Source: Perspicuibacillus lycopersici (GTDB lineage Bacteria; Bacillota; Bacilli; Bacillales; Caldibacillaceae). Taken from it: a stretch of DNA of 64,000 nucleotides. The stretch lies in assembly GCF_025660475.1 (NCBI RefSeq), contig NZ_JAOUSF010000002.1:310001-374000 (forward strand), given 5' to 3'. Shown here one piece after another: positions 46,200 to 55,699 of the stretch. Under the pieces are notes generated by a model that was given only the letters and a program-made list of their open reading frames with translations, was not told the origin of the DNA and ran no database searches. Every line of letters begins with the position of its first letter. Position 1 is the stretch's first letter. The position numbers and the translations under genes are program-made.

Positions 46200-48533
46200 T
46201 TAATTCCGGCTAGCAATTTCTAGTATCTCTAACATCCGATTCGGATCAAATGTAATCGTTACTCCTGTTACTTCCCGAAGTACTGCTTGGTCTAATGTCC
46301 AAAGTGGAACAAAGACGTCAAATTCTTTATTTGCTTGGATTCCATATGTTTGATAGAATACGGATCCAATACTATTCCCCTTGATTTCTACATTCACCCC
46401 ATCTAATACTTCTAAGTCTTTCACTTTCAGTATTAAATAATTTGATTCTGTTAGGTTTATCGCTTTTGCAAAAGTATATTCTACTTTTCCGGCAGTAACC
46501 ATGCTAAATCCGCCATCGATAACGCCTTGTTCAGAAGCTTCCCGAATACCAAAGCCATTCGTTGTCCCTACTAATCGCTGATGATCTCTCACAAATTCAT
46601 GATACAGTGGTTTTTCCGTCTTCCGATCCATTCGGAGCATCCCCATTGTTTGGTAAAAACGATTATGATTTACATACCAGTCAAAGGCAGTCCAATAGTC
46701 GATTGCGGCAATATAGCCATTTTCGTTGCGCTCGCCTTGTGGGGTGACGGTTGCCTTTTCTATTAATGCCATTTGTACATCGCGATAGATTTCGACTTGT
46801 TTTTCTAAGAAACTATCATCCGCATTACTCCAAATGCCGTACTCGGTATTAATAATTGGTTTTTCTGGCCATCTTTCATGTGCCTGTTCAATGAAATTCC
46901 GGGTTCCTTCATATGGCGTACTGCCATGGAAAATTCCGAAGTACATTGTCCAGCCTGCCACGTCTAGTGGTTCCATCGATTCATCATAATAACCAGGCTG
47001 ATCTGCTGCTGCACTTTGCGTAATAAGGCGACCATCATTATACGTCGTTTTTAGCTCTGTTGCTAAATTTTCATTATAGGCTTTCCGTAGCATAACATCG
47101 CTTGATTCATTTTGTGTGCTCCACATAATAATCGATGGGCGATTGTAATTAGAAAATACCATTTCTCTCCACATTTGATAAGAAATTTTTCTTTCTTCCT
47201 GTGCCTGATAATGACCAGTTTCAAATTGCCATAACGGTATTTCACTCATTGCTGTAAGACCAAGACGATCAAGCATAATAAAAGTATATACATGGTTTGG
47301 ATAATGCGCGGTACGTACCATGTTTACCGACAAGTCGCGTATTTTCAAGAAATCGCTCTTAATTCGATCCCATGAAGCCGTTCTACCGAAGCCTGGCCAC
47401 TCTTCATGACGAGCAACACCAGCTAAAAATACTGGTTTCTCGTTTAACAAAATATTTGCATCCTTTGCTTCCAACGTACGAATACCAAATTGAGAAGTAA
47501 AGCGATCCAACACTTGTTCCTCTTGAATGAGGGTTGCTTCAAAAACATATAGATTTGGTTCGCGAATGCTCCAAAGCTTTGGATTTGGAATGGTAACAGG
47601 AATCGTTAGCACCCGAATCTCCCCTGCTGCTAGCTCGATGTTCTGATCTTCCCAACCTAGCACATCAATTTCTTGCTGACAAATACTCTTCGCAGACGGT
47701 TCCGCTAACCAATTGTCGGAAGTAAAATCTGTATCAAAAATACTTCCTTTTAATAAAAAGGATTGTGCAGTACTTGTGCGATTTTCCAATACAACCGAAA
47801 TAATAACCTCTCCAGTTGTATTTTGCGGAATGATATCTGTCCGAACAACCTGTATTCCATCCGTTGCTTCTAGGAAAATATCATGAATCACACCTGTATA
47901 GTTAAAAAAGTCATTATCCTGTGCTGGAACAATGTCATACCTAGATTTCCATGGTGGGTTGTCCACACGAATTACAATCGAGTTATCTCCCGGTTGAAGA
48001 AAATCTGTAATATCAAATGCAAATGGCGTATAGCCACCTTCATGGTAACCAACGTATTTGCCATTAATCCAAAAATCCCCTACATAGGACACTGCTAAAC
48101 ATTTTAACGAGATTACTTTTCCTTCCCAATCCGCTCCTAATTGGAAGGTTTTCCGATACCAGACACCATCCTCGTAAGTTTCTGCTCCACCAACTTCTTC
48201 TTTCCCATTCAGTTGGTTCTCTGGTAATGGAAGGCTATGTGTATCCCAGTTGCTATCATCAAATCCCGGTGCGGTTATTCCTGCAGCCGCTTTTTCCGTT
48301 TCTTGAATCCATTGCTCATCGCGAATAGTTAATGACCAATCATGATCTGCTGCAAAACGTTTTTTCTTCCAAGCACCCGCAAGCGACAATACTTGACGAT
48401 TTTGCGGTTCAAAAGAGGGATAAGCAATCCCGTTTTGAAAAGGAACAATTTTTCCATCGATTTCTTTTAATTGTAAGGATGATGGCAGACTTCCCACTTT
48501 ATATTCTCTCGATTGCGTCTTCACTTCTGTCAT
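46200..48533 (-). CDS. glycoside hydrolase family 2 enzyme (beta-galactosidase/glucuronidase-like)
   Basis: The 777 residues have the GH2 layout: jelly-roll (YEDGVWYRKTFQL, YVGYHEGGYTPFAFDITDFL), a beta-sandwich domain, and a TIM barrel with GVARHEEWPGFGRTASWDRIKSDFL. The acid/base Glu is in IIMWSTQNESSD, and the nucleophile Glu is probably in KPIINTEYGIWS. A C-terminal carbohydrate-binding-like domain ends near DPNRMLEILEIAS. It lacks a signal peptide, so it works on imported oligosaccharides. The ribosome site is weak (GGTGG, 10 nt). Exact substrate unknown. Confidence 0.83.
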   Translation of the reverse strand: MTEVKTQSREYKVGSLPSSLQLKEIDGKIVPFQNGIAYPSFEPQNRQVLSLAGAWKKKRFAADHDWSLTIRDEQWIQETEKAAAGITAPGFDDSNWDTHSLPLPENQLNGKEEVGGAETYEDGVWYRKTFQLGADWEGKVISLKCLAVSYVGDFWINGKYVGYHEGGYTPFAFDITDFLQPGDNSIVIRVDNPPWKSRYDIVPAQDNDFFNYTGVIHDIFLEATDGIQVVRTDIIPQNTTGEVIISVVLENRTSTAQSFLLKGSIFDTDFTSDNWLAEPSAKSICQQEIDVLGWEDQNIELAAGEIRVLTIPVTIPNPKLWSIREPNLYVFEATLIQEEQVLDRFTSQFGIRTLEAKDANILLNEKPVFLAGVARHEEWPGFGRTASWDRIKSDFLKIRDLSVNMVRTAHYPNHVYTFIMLDRLGLTAMSEIPLWQFETGHYQAQEERKISYQMWREMVFSNYNRPSIIMWSTQNESSDVMLRKAYNENLATELKTTYNDGRLITQSAAADQPGYYDESMEPLDVAGWTMYFGIFHGSTPYEGTRNFIEQAHERWPEKPIINTEYGIWSNADDSFLEKQVEIYRDVQMALIEKATVTPQGERNENGYIAAIDYWTAFDWYVNHNRFYQTMGMLRMDRKTEKPLYHEFVRDHQRLVGTTNGFGIREASEQGVIDGGFSMVTAGKVEYTFAKAINLTESNYLILKVKDLEVLDGVNVEIKGNSIGSVFYQTYGIQANKEFDVFVPLWTLDQAVLREVTGVTITFDPNRMLEILEIASRN

Positions 48534-48630
48534 TATTTAGAAACCACCAATCTTCTAGTTTTATTTTGTGTGATTGAATGCCTTTTTTTCAAAAAAAAGG
48601 GATTACTGTGTATTTATAATCATTTATTAT

Positions 48631-48792
48631 GGCTGTTTTCGCATATTGTGCTTTTTTCTAAAAAGACCACAGACTGAAAACACTCCGCTTTCCTGCGGGC
48701 GCGCGGGAGTCTTCTTGTTTTCAGTCTGCTCAGCGTTTCGTTTAATAAATATATCTTATGAAATAACAACAATCCTTTAGAAAACAGCCTTT
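48631..48792. repeat. intergenic palindromic repeat, family A
   Basis: The ends GGCTGTTTTCG and AAAACAGCCTT are inverted. Inside is CAGACTGAAAAC and ACTCCGC against GCGGGAGTCTT and GTTTTCAGTCTGC, a long hairpin, plus the shared CAGCGTTTCG and TATGAAATAACAACAATCC segments. This is the most complete copy in the window. Confidence 0.75.
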
Positions 48793-48980
48793 ATTATTTA
48801 TTTGTTTTGTTAGAGAATGTGGTCGGGAGGCTTCTGCCGTGTTATTCTCGAAAAACCCCACCAGCTCCCGAAATCGCTCCTAAGTCAAGCAACAACTGCA
48901 CAGCCACATACTTATTTCTCTATTTTGACTCCATCCAATCATCCAAGCAGTTATTTTTATCTATTAAACCCTCAAAATGT

Positions 48981-49067
48981 AGCTAGTTTCCCACTCTATT
49001 GGAATTGGAAACTAGCTTTCTATACTTTTTTATAAAGGAAGAATCAAGGCTATTGTCCCTTGATTCT
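48981..49067 (-). terminator. two consecutive hairpins after the solute-binding protein gene
   Basis: AGAATCAAGG (49040) pairs with CCTTGATTCT (49058) right after the stop, followed on the minus strand by a T/A-rich run. A second perfect 11-bp stem, AGCTAGTTTCC and GGAAACTAGCT (48981-49017), follows. The gap 48793-48980 has no gene. Confidence 0.75.
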
Positions 49068-49080
49068 CCTGGTGTGTATA

Positions 49081-50700
49081 TTATTTTAAGCCAAGTTTTT
49101 CTTTATTTTGTTCCATTTTTTCGTTACGGATATCAACAATTGCATCAAAATTGTTGTCGTCTAAGAATTTTCTGTAGTCGTCTAGAATTTGATTGAACTG
49201 ATCATCATTTCCTGCACGTAATAATGTTGCTAGTGTTGTTGCCCATTGTGCATTGATATTTGTTAAGCTACGTGCTTCTGCTGTACCTTGGTCTGGATCA
49301 ATGTTTTCGATTAAGAATTGTGGTTTCAAGTATGGTGTTCCCCATTCTTTAATTTGATCCACAGATTCTAATGGTTCGGATACGCCATGCTCTACTTTGA
49401 ATGTGTCATGTCCAAAGAACCAGAACTCGCCCATACGATATTTTGTTTTGTATTCGTCTGGATTTTCTGCTTGTAATTTTGTTACTTCTGGTAAAAGAAC
49501 TGCTTTTCCATCTTCATTGAATTCGAAAGTTTCGCCTTCTACACCAAATGTTGTTAAATATTGACCTTCATCACTTAGTAAATAAGTGTACAGCTGAATT
49601 GCTTTTGCTGGGTCTTTTACATCTTTAGAAATGTACGTTACAGACCAACCAGAAATACCGGATTGAGATAATGTTGGTTCATGTCCAACCGTGCTCTTCG
49701 GTCCATCAATTGCTACATATTTTTGTTCAGGTGCTGCTGCTAGATTTTTTTGTAATGCTGTATACAATTGTGCTACTCCGCCTGCCATTACGGTAGCGTA
49801 TTGACCATTTGCTACTTTTTCTTCAAATAATGTACCATCATCAGAGAACGTATCATCACTTAAATAGCCTAATTTATATGCTTCGTTAAATACTTTTACC
49901 CAAGATAAGTAATCTTCATCTAGGTTACGGTCATACCATTTGCCATCTTCTGTCGCAATCGGTACACCAATATGATTTTGGAATGTTCCACCGAGTGAAC
50001 CTGCATCCCCTTGTGCGGAGAAGCCTTTAAATCCAAATGGAATCACATCTGGGAATTGTTGCTTAATTTTGCCTAATGCACTTAAAAATTCTTCTGGAGT
50101 GCTCATGCTTGGCTTGCCAATTGCTTCATAAATATCTTGGCGAATGATGAACGCATCATTTCCAGGAATGGCACCACTGTCATAGTGTTCTTGTGTGTTG
50201 GAATAGCTTGGGTAACCATATGTGTTACCGTCTTCTAATTTGTACCAGTCTAATGTTTGTTGCTGTGCTACTTTATAGAAATATGGATCATATTTATCTG
50301 CTAGCTCGTTCAATGGAAGTGCCCAAGAATCAGCATCTAATGCTGCTTTTGTATTACCACCAAAAATTGTAATGATATCTGGTAAATCTTTTCCTGCAAA
50401 ATACGTATTTAGTTTTGTATCGTCACCGGATAAAAATTTAACGTTTAAATTAAGATCTTCTTTTAATTTTCTCGTAATAGTATCGTTACCGTAATCGGTA
50501 TTCCACCATTCAGCATTTACATACCATGTAAGCTCTGTATCTTCTTTTGTATCAAGTTTCCATGCTGGTGTATTTTCATCCACTGTATAGCGTGCGTCTT
50601 CTAATTTTGTCGATGATGATTTGGAAGAATTACATCCTGTTAAAACAAAGGCAATTGCAATTAGAAATACCATACTTTTAATCAGAATTGATTTTCTCAT
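49081..50700 (-). CDS. ABC transporter substrate-binding lipoprotein (LipO/YtcQ type)
   Basis: The 539 residues start with a lipoprotein signal (VLTGCNS). The mature part has ELTWYVNAEWWNTDYGNDTITRKL and LPDIITIFGGNTKA, features of the large oligosaccharide-binding proteins near Lpl-type permeases. AGGGGGAAAATTTA precedes the ATG. It is the last gene of a permease-permease-binding protein operon, after a 15-bp intercistronic hairpin. A GH2 gene follows at 48533. The ligand is unknown. Confidence 0.88.
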   Translation of the reverse strand: MRKSILIKSMVFLIAIAFVLTGCNSSKSSSTKLEDARYTVDENTPAWKLDTKEDTELTWYVNAEWWNTDYGNDTITRKLKEDLNLNVKFLSGDDTKLNTYFAGKDLPDIITIFGGNTKAALDADSWALPLNELADKYDPYFYKVAQQQTLDWYKLEDGNTYGYPSYSNTQEHYDSGAIPGNDAFIIRQDIYEAIGKPSMSTPEEFLSALGKIKQQFPDVIPFGFKGFSAQGDAGSLGGTFQNHIGVPIATEDGKWYDRNLDEDYLSWVKVFNEAYKLGYLSDDTFSDDGTLFEEKVANGQYATVMAGGVAQLYTALQKNLAAAPEQKYVAIDGPKSTVGHEPTLSQSGISGWSVTYISKDVKDPAKAIQLYTYLLSDEGQYLTTFGVEGETFEFNEDGKAVLLPEVTKLQAENPDEYKTKYRMGEFWFFGHDTFKVEHGVSEPLESVDQIKEWGTPYLKPQFLIENIDPDQGTAEARSLTNINAQWATTLATLLRAGNDDQFNQILDDYRKFLDDNNFDAIVDIRNEKMEQNKEKLGLK

Positions 50701-50787
50701 TAAATTTTCCCCCTAAAAGGTTTATTTTCATTTTTATAATTTCGAATAGACTTCCAACGATATATAATAGCGCTTTCATATCACCCC

Positions 50788-50825
50788 CTTTAATAAGTAC
50801 TTTTTTTGATAAGTACTTATTAAAG
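50788..50825 (-). other. perfect intercistronic hairpin between permease and binding-protein genes
   Basis: CTTTAATAAGTACTT and AAGTACTTATTAAAG form a perfect 15-bp stem with an 8-nt loop, starting 10 bp after the permease stop. Without a C/G core it is a weak terminator. It may protect mRNA ends or allow unequal expression of the binding protein. Confidence 0.65.
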
Positions 50826-50834
50826 TTTATTAGA

Positions 50835-51761
50835 CTACTCTTTTACTGCGCCGATCATCATTCCAGAAATGAAGTACTTCTGCAAGAATGGATAGACGAG
50901 AACAATTGGTACGGTTGCAATGACAATCGTCGCTAATTGAATCGATTCTGAAGTTGTCGGGATGACGACGGATGTTGTTGACTGCATATTGGCTGCTGCT
51001 TGTGTTTGGACAATAATTTCGTATAGCTTCATTTGAATCGGATATAATGCTTCGTTACTGATATACAATTTCGCTGTCATGTAATCATTCCATTGGTATA
51101 CCCCATTGAACAATGCAATCGTTGCAAGTACTGGTGTGGATAACGGAAGAACAATTCTACTAAAGATTGTCCAAACCCCTGCACCATCAATTTTTGCTGA
51201 TTCCTCCAATGAATTCGGTATCTCACGGAAAAAGTTCATTAAAATTAACATGTCATAATAGCTGAATAACGATGGAATAATATATACCCAAAAGCTATCT
51301 AATAATCCAAGGGATCGCATTAATAAATACGTTGGAATCATCCCACCACTAAAGAACATCGTACCGACACCTAAGATGGTGTAAAAATTCCGTCCAATAA
51401 GGTTTTGCTTACTCATTCCATAGGCAACCATTGCCGTAAGTAAAACGTGGGTCACCACTCCAACAACGGTTTTTAAAATGGAAATTAAGAAGGAGTTCCA
51501 AATGGTTGGATCATTGAAAACTAGTTTATAGTTTACTAGTGAAAATTCCTCTGGCCAAAGTCTTAGTCCAACATGGGATATTGTATCAGGGCTGCTAAAT
51601 GATTTTACGACGATATTCCAGATTGGATAAATAATAATGATAGTAAATACCGTTAAAAAGATAATATTTACGATGTTAAAGACTCTGTTTTCTTTGATTT
51701 TTTTGTTTTTCTTATTCGATAAATTAGTATTAACTTCCGACACATTCGCGATGGTTTTCAT
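50835..51761 (-). CDS. ABC transporter permease (LplC/YtcP type)
   Basis: Six membrane helices and the EAA loop EESAKIDGAGVWTIFSRIVLP place it in the CUT1-type permeases. The N-terminal LSNKKNKKIKENRVFNIVN and C-terminal KYFISGMMIGAVKE are as in LplC. It lies 9 bp after the LplB-like gene and is therefore cotranscribed. A cluster ATPase is again absent, so a shared MsmX-type ATPase is likely. Confidence 0.88.
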   Translation of the reverse strand: MKTIANVSEVNTNLSNKKNKKIKENRVFNIVNIIFLTVFTIIIIYPIWNIVVKSFSSPDTISHVGLRLWPEEFSLVNYKLVFNDPTIWNSFLISILKTVVGVVTHVLLTAMVAYGMSKQNLIGRNFYTILGVGTMFFSGGMIPTYLLMRSLGLLDSFWVYIIPSLFSYYDMLILMNFFREIPNSLEESAKIDGAGVWTIFSRIVLPLSTPVLATIALFNGVYQWNDYMTAKLYISNEALYPIQMKLYEIIVQTQAAANMQSTTSVVIPTTSESIQLATIVIATVPIVLVYPFLQKYFISGMMIGAVKE

Positions 51762-51770
51762 GGCAACCTC

Positions 51771-52688
51771 CTAGAAAACAGACTTATTATCATTCATTTT
51801 TTTCGTGAAATGGTTCGTAATGACCACTAGTATTAAGGATACAATCGATACTGCTAGTCCCACTGCTGTTGCATAGGAGAAGTCACCTTGTGCTAAACCA
51901 ACCTTATACACATAAGAGTTAATGACCTCAGCATGGGAGGAGTTCAATGGATTAATTAATACTAATGTTTGATCTAAGTTGGAGCCTAAAATTCCACCTA
52001 CTGCTAAAATGAACATTAAGGAAATAATAAATTTCATCAATGGCAAGGTAATATGGAATATTTGTTGAAGCTTCGATGCGCCATCAATTTTTGCTGCTTC
52101 GTAATAGGTTGGATCAATACCAGACATTGTCGCTAAGTAGATAATCGTCCCCCAGCCAACTTCCTTCCAAACATCGGATAGTACGGCGATGAACCAGTAG
52201 CTTTTTGCTTCAATCATGAAGTTTCGCGGTTGATCTAATATGCCAACACCTACTAAAATATCATTCAAAATACCTGAGGTTGATAGCCAGCTAAGTAGCA
52301 TCCCACCGACAACGATCCAGGAAAGAAAGTGTGGTAAATAGGAAATGGTTTGTACCACTTTTTTGAACCAGCCATTTTTTAGTTCAAATATGAGAATGGA
52401 TAGTATAATTGGTGCTGTAAATCCGATTAATAGTTTTAGGAAGCTGATCGCTAGTGTGTTGACTACAGATTCCCAAAAGAATTTGTCCTCGAATGCGATT
52501 TTAAAGTTTTCTAAGCCTACCCACGGTGCGGATGCGATTGTATCGGTTACGGAGTAGCTTTTGAATGCGATGACGATTCCATAGATAGGGATATAACAAA
52601 ATACAATCATAAAGATGATTCCGGGTATGACCATCATTTGTAAAGGTAGTTGTGCGCGAAAGCCTTTACCGAAGTGGTTGTTCTTCAT
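51771..52688 (-). CDS. ABC transporter permease (LplB/YteP type)
   Basis: The 305 residues have six helices. The start LPLQMMVIPGIIFMIVFCYIPIYGIVIAFKSY is characteristic of LplB-like permeases, and the EAA loop is YEAAKIDGASKLQQIFHITLP. It is the first gene of the importer operon. An operator-like sequence lies upstream, together with the 3' end of the LacI gene. Confidence 0.88.
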   Translation of the reverse strand: MKNNHFGKGFRAQLPLQMMVIPGIIFMIVFCYIPIYGIVIAFKSYSVTDTIASAPWVGLENFKIAFEDKFFWESVVNTLAISFLKLLIGFTAPIILSILIFELKNGWFKKVVQTISYLPHFLSWIVVGGMLLSWLSTSGILNDILVGVGILDQPRNFMIEAKSYWFIAVLSDVWKEVGWGTIIYLATMSGIDPTYYEAAKIDGASKLQQIFHITLPLMKFIISLMFILAVGGILGSNLDQTLVLINPLNSSHAEVINSYVYKVGLAQGDFSYATAVGLAVSIVSLILVVITNHFTKKMNDNKSVF

Positions 52689-52725
52689 TGAAATACCTCC
52701 CTACTTGCCTTTGAGTTTTATTTAA

Positions 52726-52739
52726 TTAAACGCTTTCAA
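52726..52739. promoter_or_regulatory. operator/cre-like site before importer operon
   Basis: The minus strand reads TGAAAGCGTTTAAT, matching the CcpA consensus at 12 of 14 positions and resembling the LacI operators of this locus. It stands about 38-51 nt before the LplB-like start. Confidence 0.4.
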
Positions 52740-52783
52740 ACATTGCATATATAATTAATATAAATTGCTAAATCGGTGCCGCA

Positions 52784-52834
52784 GACTACATACACTCCGC
52801 TTGTCGTGGAGTCTTCGTGTATGCAGTCTGCTTT
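52784..52834. repeat. core hairpin of intergenic repeat family A
   Basis: GCAGACT and ACTCCGC face GTGGAGT and AGTCTGC with CATACA/TGTATG between. This is the internal hairpin of the family A element without its terminal repeats. It may terminate the LacI gene. Confidence 0.6.
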
Positions 52835-52888
52835 GCATTTTGTAAAAAGAACCCATCTTACCTTTTATTTTCAATAATTTTTTCTAAA

Positions 52889-53905
52889 TTATCGAATCAA
52901 AACGTTTTTATTTAGTGAGCATGAATCTCTTACTACTAGGCTTCCTTGTAGTTTTTCTAGTTTGCCTTCTGTTTTTCCTTGGATGATGCCAAGGAGGCTT
53001 TCGACGGTTAATTTTCCTAATCGGATGATGGGATTGTTAACCGTTGTTAATGGCGGAGAGAAGTATTCGCTTAGGTCGATATTGTCAAAGCTGATGATGC
53101 TGATATCTTTTGGTACGAGTATGCCTTCGGATTTTAGTGCTTTGATACAGCCGATGGCGCTTAAATCATTGGCTGCGACAATCGCATCTGGTAGCTCTTT
53201 ACCACTTTTTACAAAAGCTTTCACTGCACTGAAGCTTGCATCCTCTTCGAAATAACCAACTAATAAGTTCTCTTCATTAAACCCGATTCCCGCTTCCTCC
53301 AACGTGGCTCTAAAGCCTGCGTAACGTTCGATATCATCATATAGATGATCATAACCGCGTATATAGCCAATGTTTTTATGGCCGAGATTGATGAGATATC
53401 TTGCAACATCCTGTCCACCCTTATAGGAATCAAACACTACAGATGCGCTTGTTTTGCTAACTCTCTCCCTGTCGATAAAAACGATTGGAATTTCTGCTTT
53501 TTCGAGTGCTAGCACATCCATCTCGTCTATGAATTCATTGGAGATGATGGCACCATCTACTCGTTTCCCCAAAATATTACTCAATGCGGTCCGGTCATTT
53601 TTTGTGATGAAAATATTCAACTCATAACCGAATTTCTCGCATTCTTTTGAAATAGCATCTACTAATTGATCATAGTAGGGACCCTTTAAGCTAGTTATAA
53701 ATAAGCCAATTACTTTTGTTGCACTAGATTTTAAGTTTTTTCCGTTTAAATTCGGAATATAATTTAATCGTTTAGCAACCTTTAATACATGTTCCTTAGT
53801 ATCGGGATGGAGAACGTCCACCCCATTTAATGCATTGGACACAGTGGAGATGGATACTCCTGCTTCCCTTGCAACGTCTTTTATCGTTACTTTAGAAATT
53901 TTCAC
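52889..53905 (-). CDS. LacI-family transcriptional regulator
   Basis: The 338 residues begin with the LacI headpiece (VTIKDVAREAGVSISTVSNALNG, hinge NLKSSATKVIGLF). A periplasmic-binding-like effector domain follows (DGAIISNEFIDEM, GYIRGYDHLYDDIERYAGF, AANDLSAIGCIKALKSEGILVPKDISIISFD). It lies among the importer, GH30 and DUF624 genes. Palindromes with AAAACGTTTT stand before itself, GH30 and DUF624, so it likely controls all of them. One such site overlaps its own last codons (KNVLIR). Confidence 0.9.
   Translation of the reverse strand: MKISKVTIKDVAREAGVSISTVSNALNGVDVLHPDTKEHVLKVAKRLNYIPNLNGKNLKSSATKVIGLFITSLKGPYYDQLVDAISKECEKFGYELNIFITKNDRTALSNILGKRVDGAIISNEFIDEMDVLALEKAEIPIVFIDRERVSKTSASVVFDSYKGGQDVARYLINLGHKNIGYIRGYDHLYDDIERYAGFRATLEEAGIGFNEENLLVGYFEEDASFSAVKAFVKSGKELPDAIVAANDLSAIGCIKALKSEGILVPKDISIISFDNIDLSEYFSPPLTTVNNPIIRLGKLTVESLLGIIQGKTEGKLEKLQGSLVVRDSCSLNKNVLIR
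52896..52911. promoter_or_regulatory. LacI-type operator inside the 3' end of the lacI-like gene
   Basis: ATCAAAACGTTTTTAT overlaps the last codons. It has the same core as the 55365 palindrome. It could serve the importer promoter or looping, or be chance. Confidence 0.35.
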
Positions 53906-53920
53906 TCACCTGCCTTAGAT

Positions 53921-53936
53921 TAAAACGTTTTTATTA
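53921..53936. promoter_or_regulatory. LacI-type operator before the regulator gene
   Basis: ATTAAAACGTTTTTAT lies 16-31 nt upstream of the regulator start and shares the TAAAACGTTTTTA core with the GH30 operator, suggesting autorepression. Confidence 0.6.
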
Positions 53937-53995
53937 TTTCCAGTTTAATCCAAGAGATTCTATTAAACAACTAGAGATTTCGTATTACTAATAAT

Positions 53996-55336
53996 CTAAA
54001 TGTTTAAAATTCCAGTATTGATGGAATTGGCTTGTACGGTAAAGTGGCTAACCTGACCATTTAATCGTAAAGAAACTGGTAAATCTTCTTCTGAACGGTT
54101 TAATAAAACGATTACTACTGTTCCATCTGGATTTTTCAATGCAGTAATTTCTAATTTATCCGTGTACTTTGTCGCTGCAATTCGTTTAGCACCAGGCTGA
54201 ATATAGCGGCTAAAGTGGCCAATATAGGTGTAGGATAGATTTTCGAAAATTGTATCGGTTTCGGTATCACACATAATTGGTGCGTTACAGAAATTACTTA
54301 CATGGTTTGGTCCGCCTTGTTGATCAAGAATAATGTTCCAGTCAATAAACGCGTTCATTCCGGCATTGATGTTGCCAATAATATCATGGGCATACATTTG
54401 TGCATACACTAGTTGTCCTGCATCACTAAAACGGCTATATTCCACACAGCCCTCTGTAAAAATCAGCTTTTTATCCGGGAATTTTTCACGAACTAATTGG
54501 ATGGCATCGAAGTGATCGCCTGTATACCAATGGAAGGCAACGCCATCTACCATATGATCGGTCGCTTCATCAATAATGGCAGCAGCTCTTTCGTACATTC
54601 TTTCCTTATTATGGTCCCAAATCAAAACATCGACATCTCCAAGACCATTTTTCTGTAAGGCAGGATATAGGAAGTCACGTAAAAATTCTTTTTCTTCCTG
54701 GTCTGTATATTGGCAGGAATCCCATGTTTGAATCGCATTTGGCTCATTTTGAATCGTGAGCATTTTCACTGGGTAGCCCTTCGCGCGGTATTCCTTAATA
54801 TAGTGTGCGATATACTCAGCCCAAAATGCTCGATATTCTGGTTTTAATTTCCCACCATGTACCCGCTTACCATTTGTTTTCATAAATGCTGGTGGTGACC
54901 AAGGAGAAAGCATGATATCCAGTGGTTGATTCGCTGTTTCCTTTGCTCGTTGTAAAAGCGGAAGCACATATTTTTCATCACGTGCTAACGTGAATGATTG
55001 GAACTCTGTATCTTCCGGATCACTCATTGCTTCGTATTGCCCAACAGAGAAATCACAGCTGTCAATATGTGTGCGGACAATATTGTAGCGGTTCCCATTT
55101 TCCCCGAAATACGCATCTACTAACTTCTGCTGGGAGCCTTCACTCATCAGGGAAAAGGTATAACCAGATGCTTCTGTTATTGCCCCACCAAATCCATCAA
55201 ATGTTTGATATTCTAAATCAGGATATACATTTACAACTTTCATTTCTACATTGTTATCTTGTGTAAATTCCACTGTGGATTCGGTTGTTTCTTTCTTATT
55301 TTCTTTATACGTTGTTGTTACTAATTTTAAGGTCAT
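53996..55336 (-). CDS. glycoside hydrolase family 30 enzyme, intracellular
   Basis: A TIM barrel with side beta domain of the GH30 type: TFDGFGGAITEASGYTF near the start, LDIMLSPWSPPAFMKTNG, the acid/base Glu in MLTIQNEPNAIQTWDS and the nucleophile Glu in LIFTEGCVEY. The C-terminal beta domain ends VQANSINTGILNI. The ATG at 55336 follows GAGGAG by 11 nt; the GTG 4 codons earlier is too close. The 446 residues have no signal peptide, so oligosaccharides are likely cut inside after uptake. Relatives act on beta-1,6-glucan or beta-glucosyl/xylosyl/fucosyl substrates. Specificity unknown. Confidence 0.86.
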   Translation of the reverse strand: MTLKLVTTTYKENKKETTESTVEFTQDNNVEMKVVNVYPDLEYQTFDGFGGAITEASGYTFSLMSEGSQQKLVDAYFGENGNRYNIVRTHIDSCDFSVGQYEAMSDPEDTEFQSFTLARDEKYVLPLLQRAKETANQPLDIMLSPWSPPAFMKTNGKRVHGGKLKPEYRAFWAEYIAHYIKEYRAKGYPVKMLTIQNEPNAIQTWDSCQYTDQEEKEFLRDFLYPALQKNGLGDVDVLIWDHNKERMYERAAAIIDEATDHMVDGVAFHWYTGDHFDAIQLVREKFPDKKLIFTEGCVEYSRFSDAGQLVYAQMYAHDIIGNINAGMNAFIDWNIILDQQGGPNHVSNFCNAPIMCDTETDTIFENLSYTYIGHFSRYIQPGAKRIAATKYTDKLEITALKNPDGTVVIVLLNRSEEDLPVSLRLNGQVSHFTVQANSINTGILNI

Positions 55337-55364
55337 CGTTGCGTACACTCCTCTTCCAAAGCTG

Positions 55365-55384
55365 TAATAAAAACGTTTTTATTA
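55365..55384. promoter_or_regulatory. perfect 20-bp LacI-type operator before GH30 gene
   Basis: TAATAAAAACGTTTTTATTA is a perfect palindrome centred on CG, 29-48 nt upstream of the GH30 start. LacI-family operators have such a CG-centred form. Confidence 0.7.
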
Positions 55385-55437
55385 TGTTAAATAATAATTT
55401 CTAGTAGTGCTAGAAATTCCAAGGAAAAATGTATGTT

Positions 55438-55538
55438 TTAAAGCGTTTTCATCCATGATTCGACCAAAAATTTTCCATTATACGAGTAAATTCGATAAAC
55501 ATTTACAAGTTTGCTTGTTTAGAATAAAAACGTTTTCT
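55438..55538. promoter_or_regulatory. cre-like and LacI-type sites in GH30-DUF624 intergenic region
   Basis: TTAAAGCGTTTTCA at 55438-55451 matches the CcpA consensus on the minus strand at 13 of 14 positions. ATAAAAACGTTTTCT at 55524-55538 matches half of the LacI-type palindrome fully and the other partly. Both lie between the divergent GH30 and DUF624 genes. Confidence 0.5.
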
Positions 55539-55699
55539 TTGGTTATAGAATACCACCGCATGGAAGCAGTTACAATACTTTTTTTATAAAAAATTTTTAT
55601 TTTTATAAACTATTAAATATATCGTACAATCCTTTGTATTTTTTGATATTTTAGTTTACCAAACGGCCGATTCCATGTAATATAAAAAGAAAGAATAAG

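Noticed and set aside
48817..49035. 72-codon plus-strand frame between repeat and binding-protein gene
   Set aside because: No ribosome site, low-complexity product, and it covers a terminator hairpin.
40820..52688. A missing ABC ATPase gene in the two sugar importers
   Set aside because: No Walker A/ABC signature frame was found. Carbohydrate importers of this type commonly share one MsmX-type ATPase encoded elsewhere, so this is not an anomaly.
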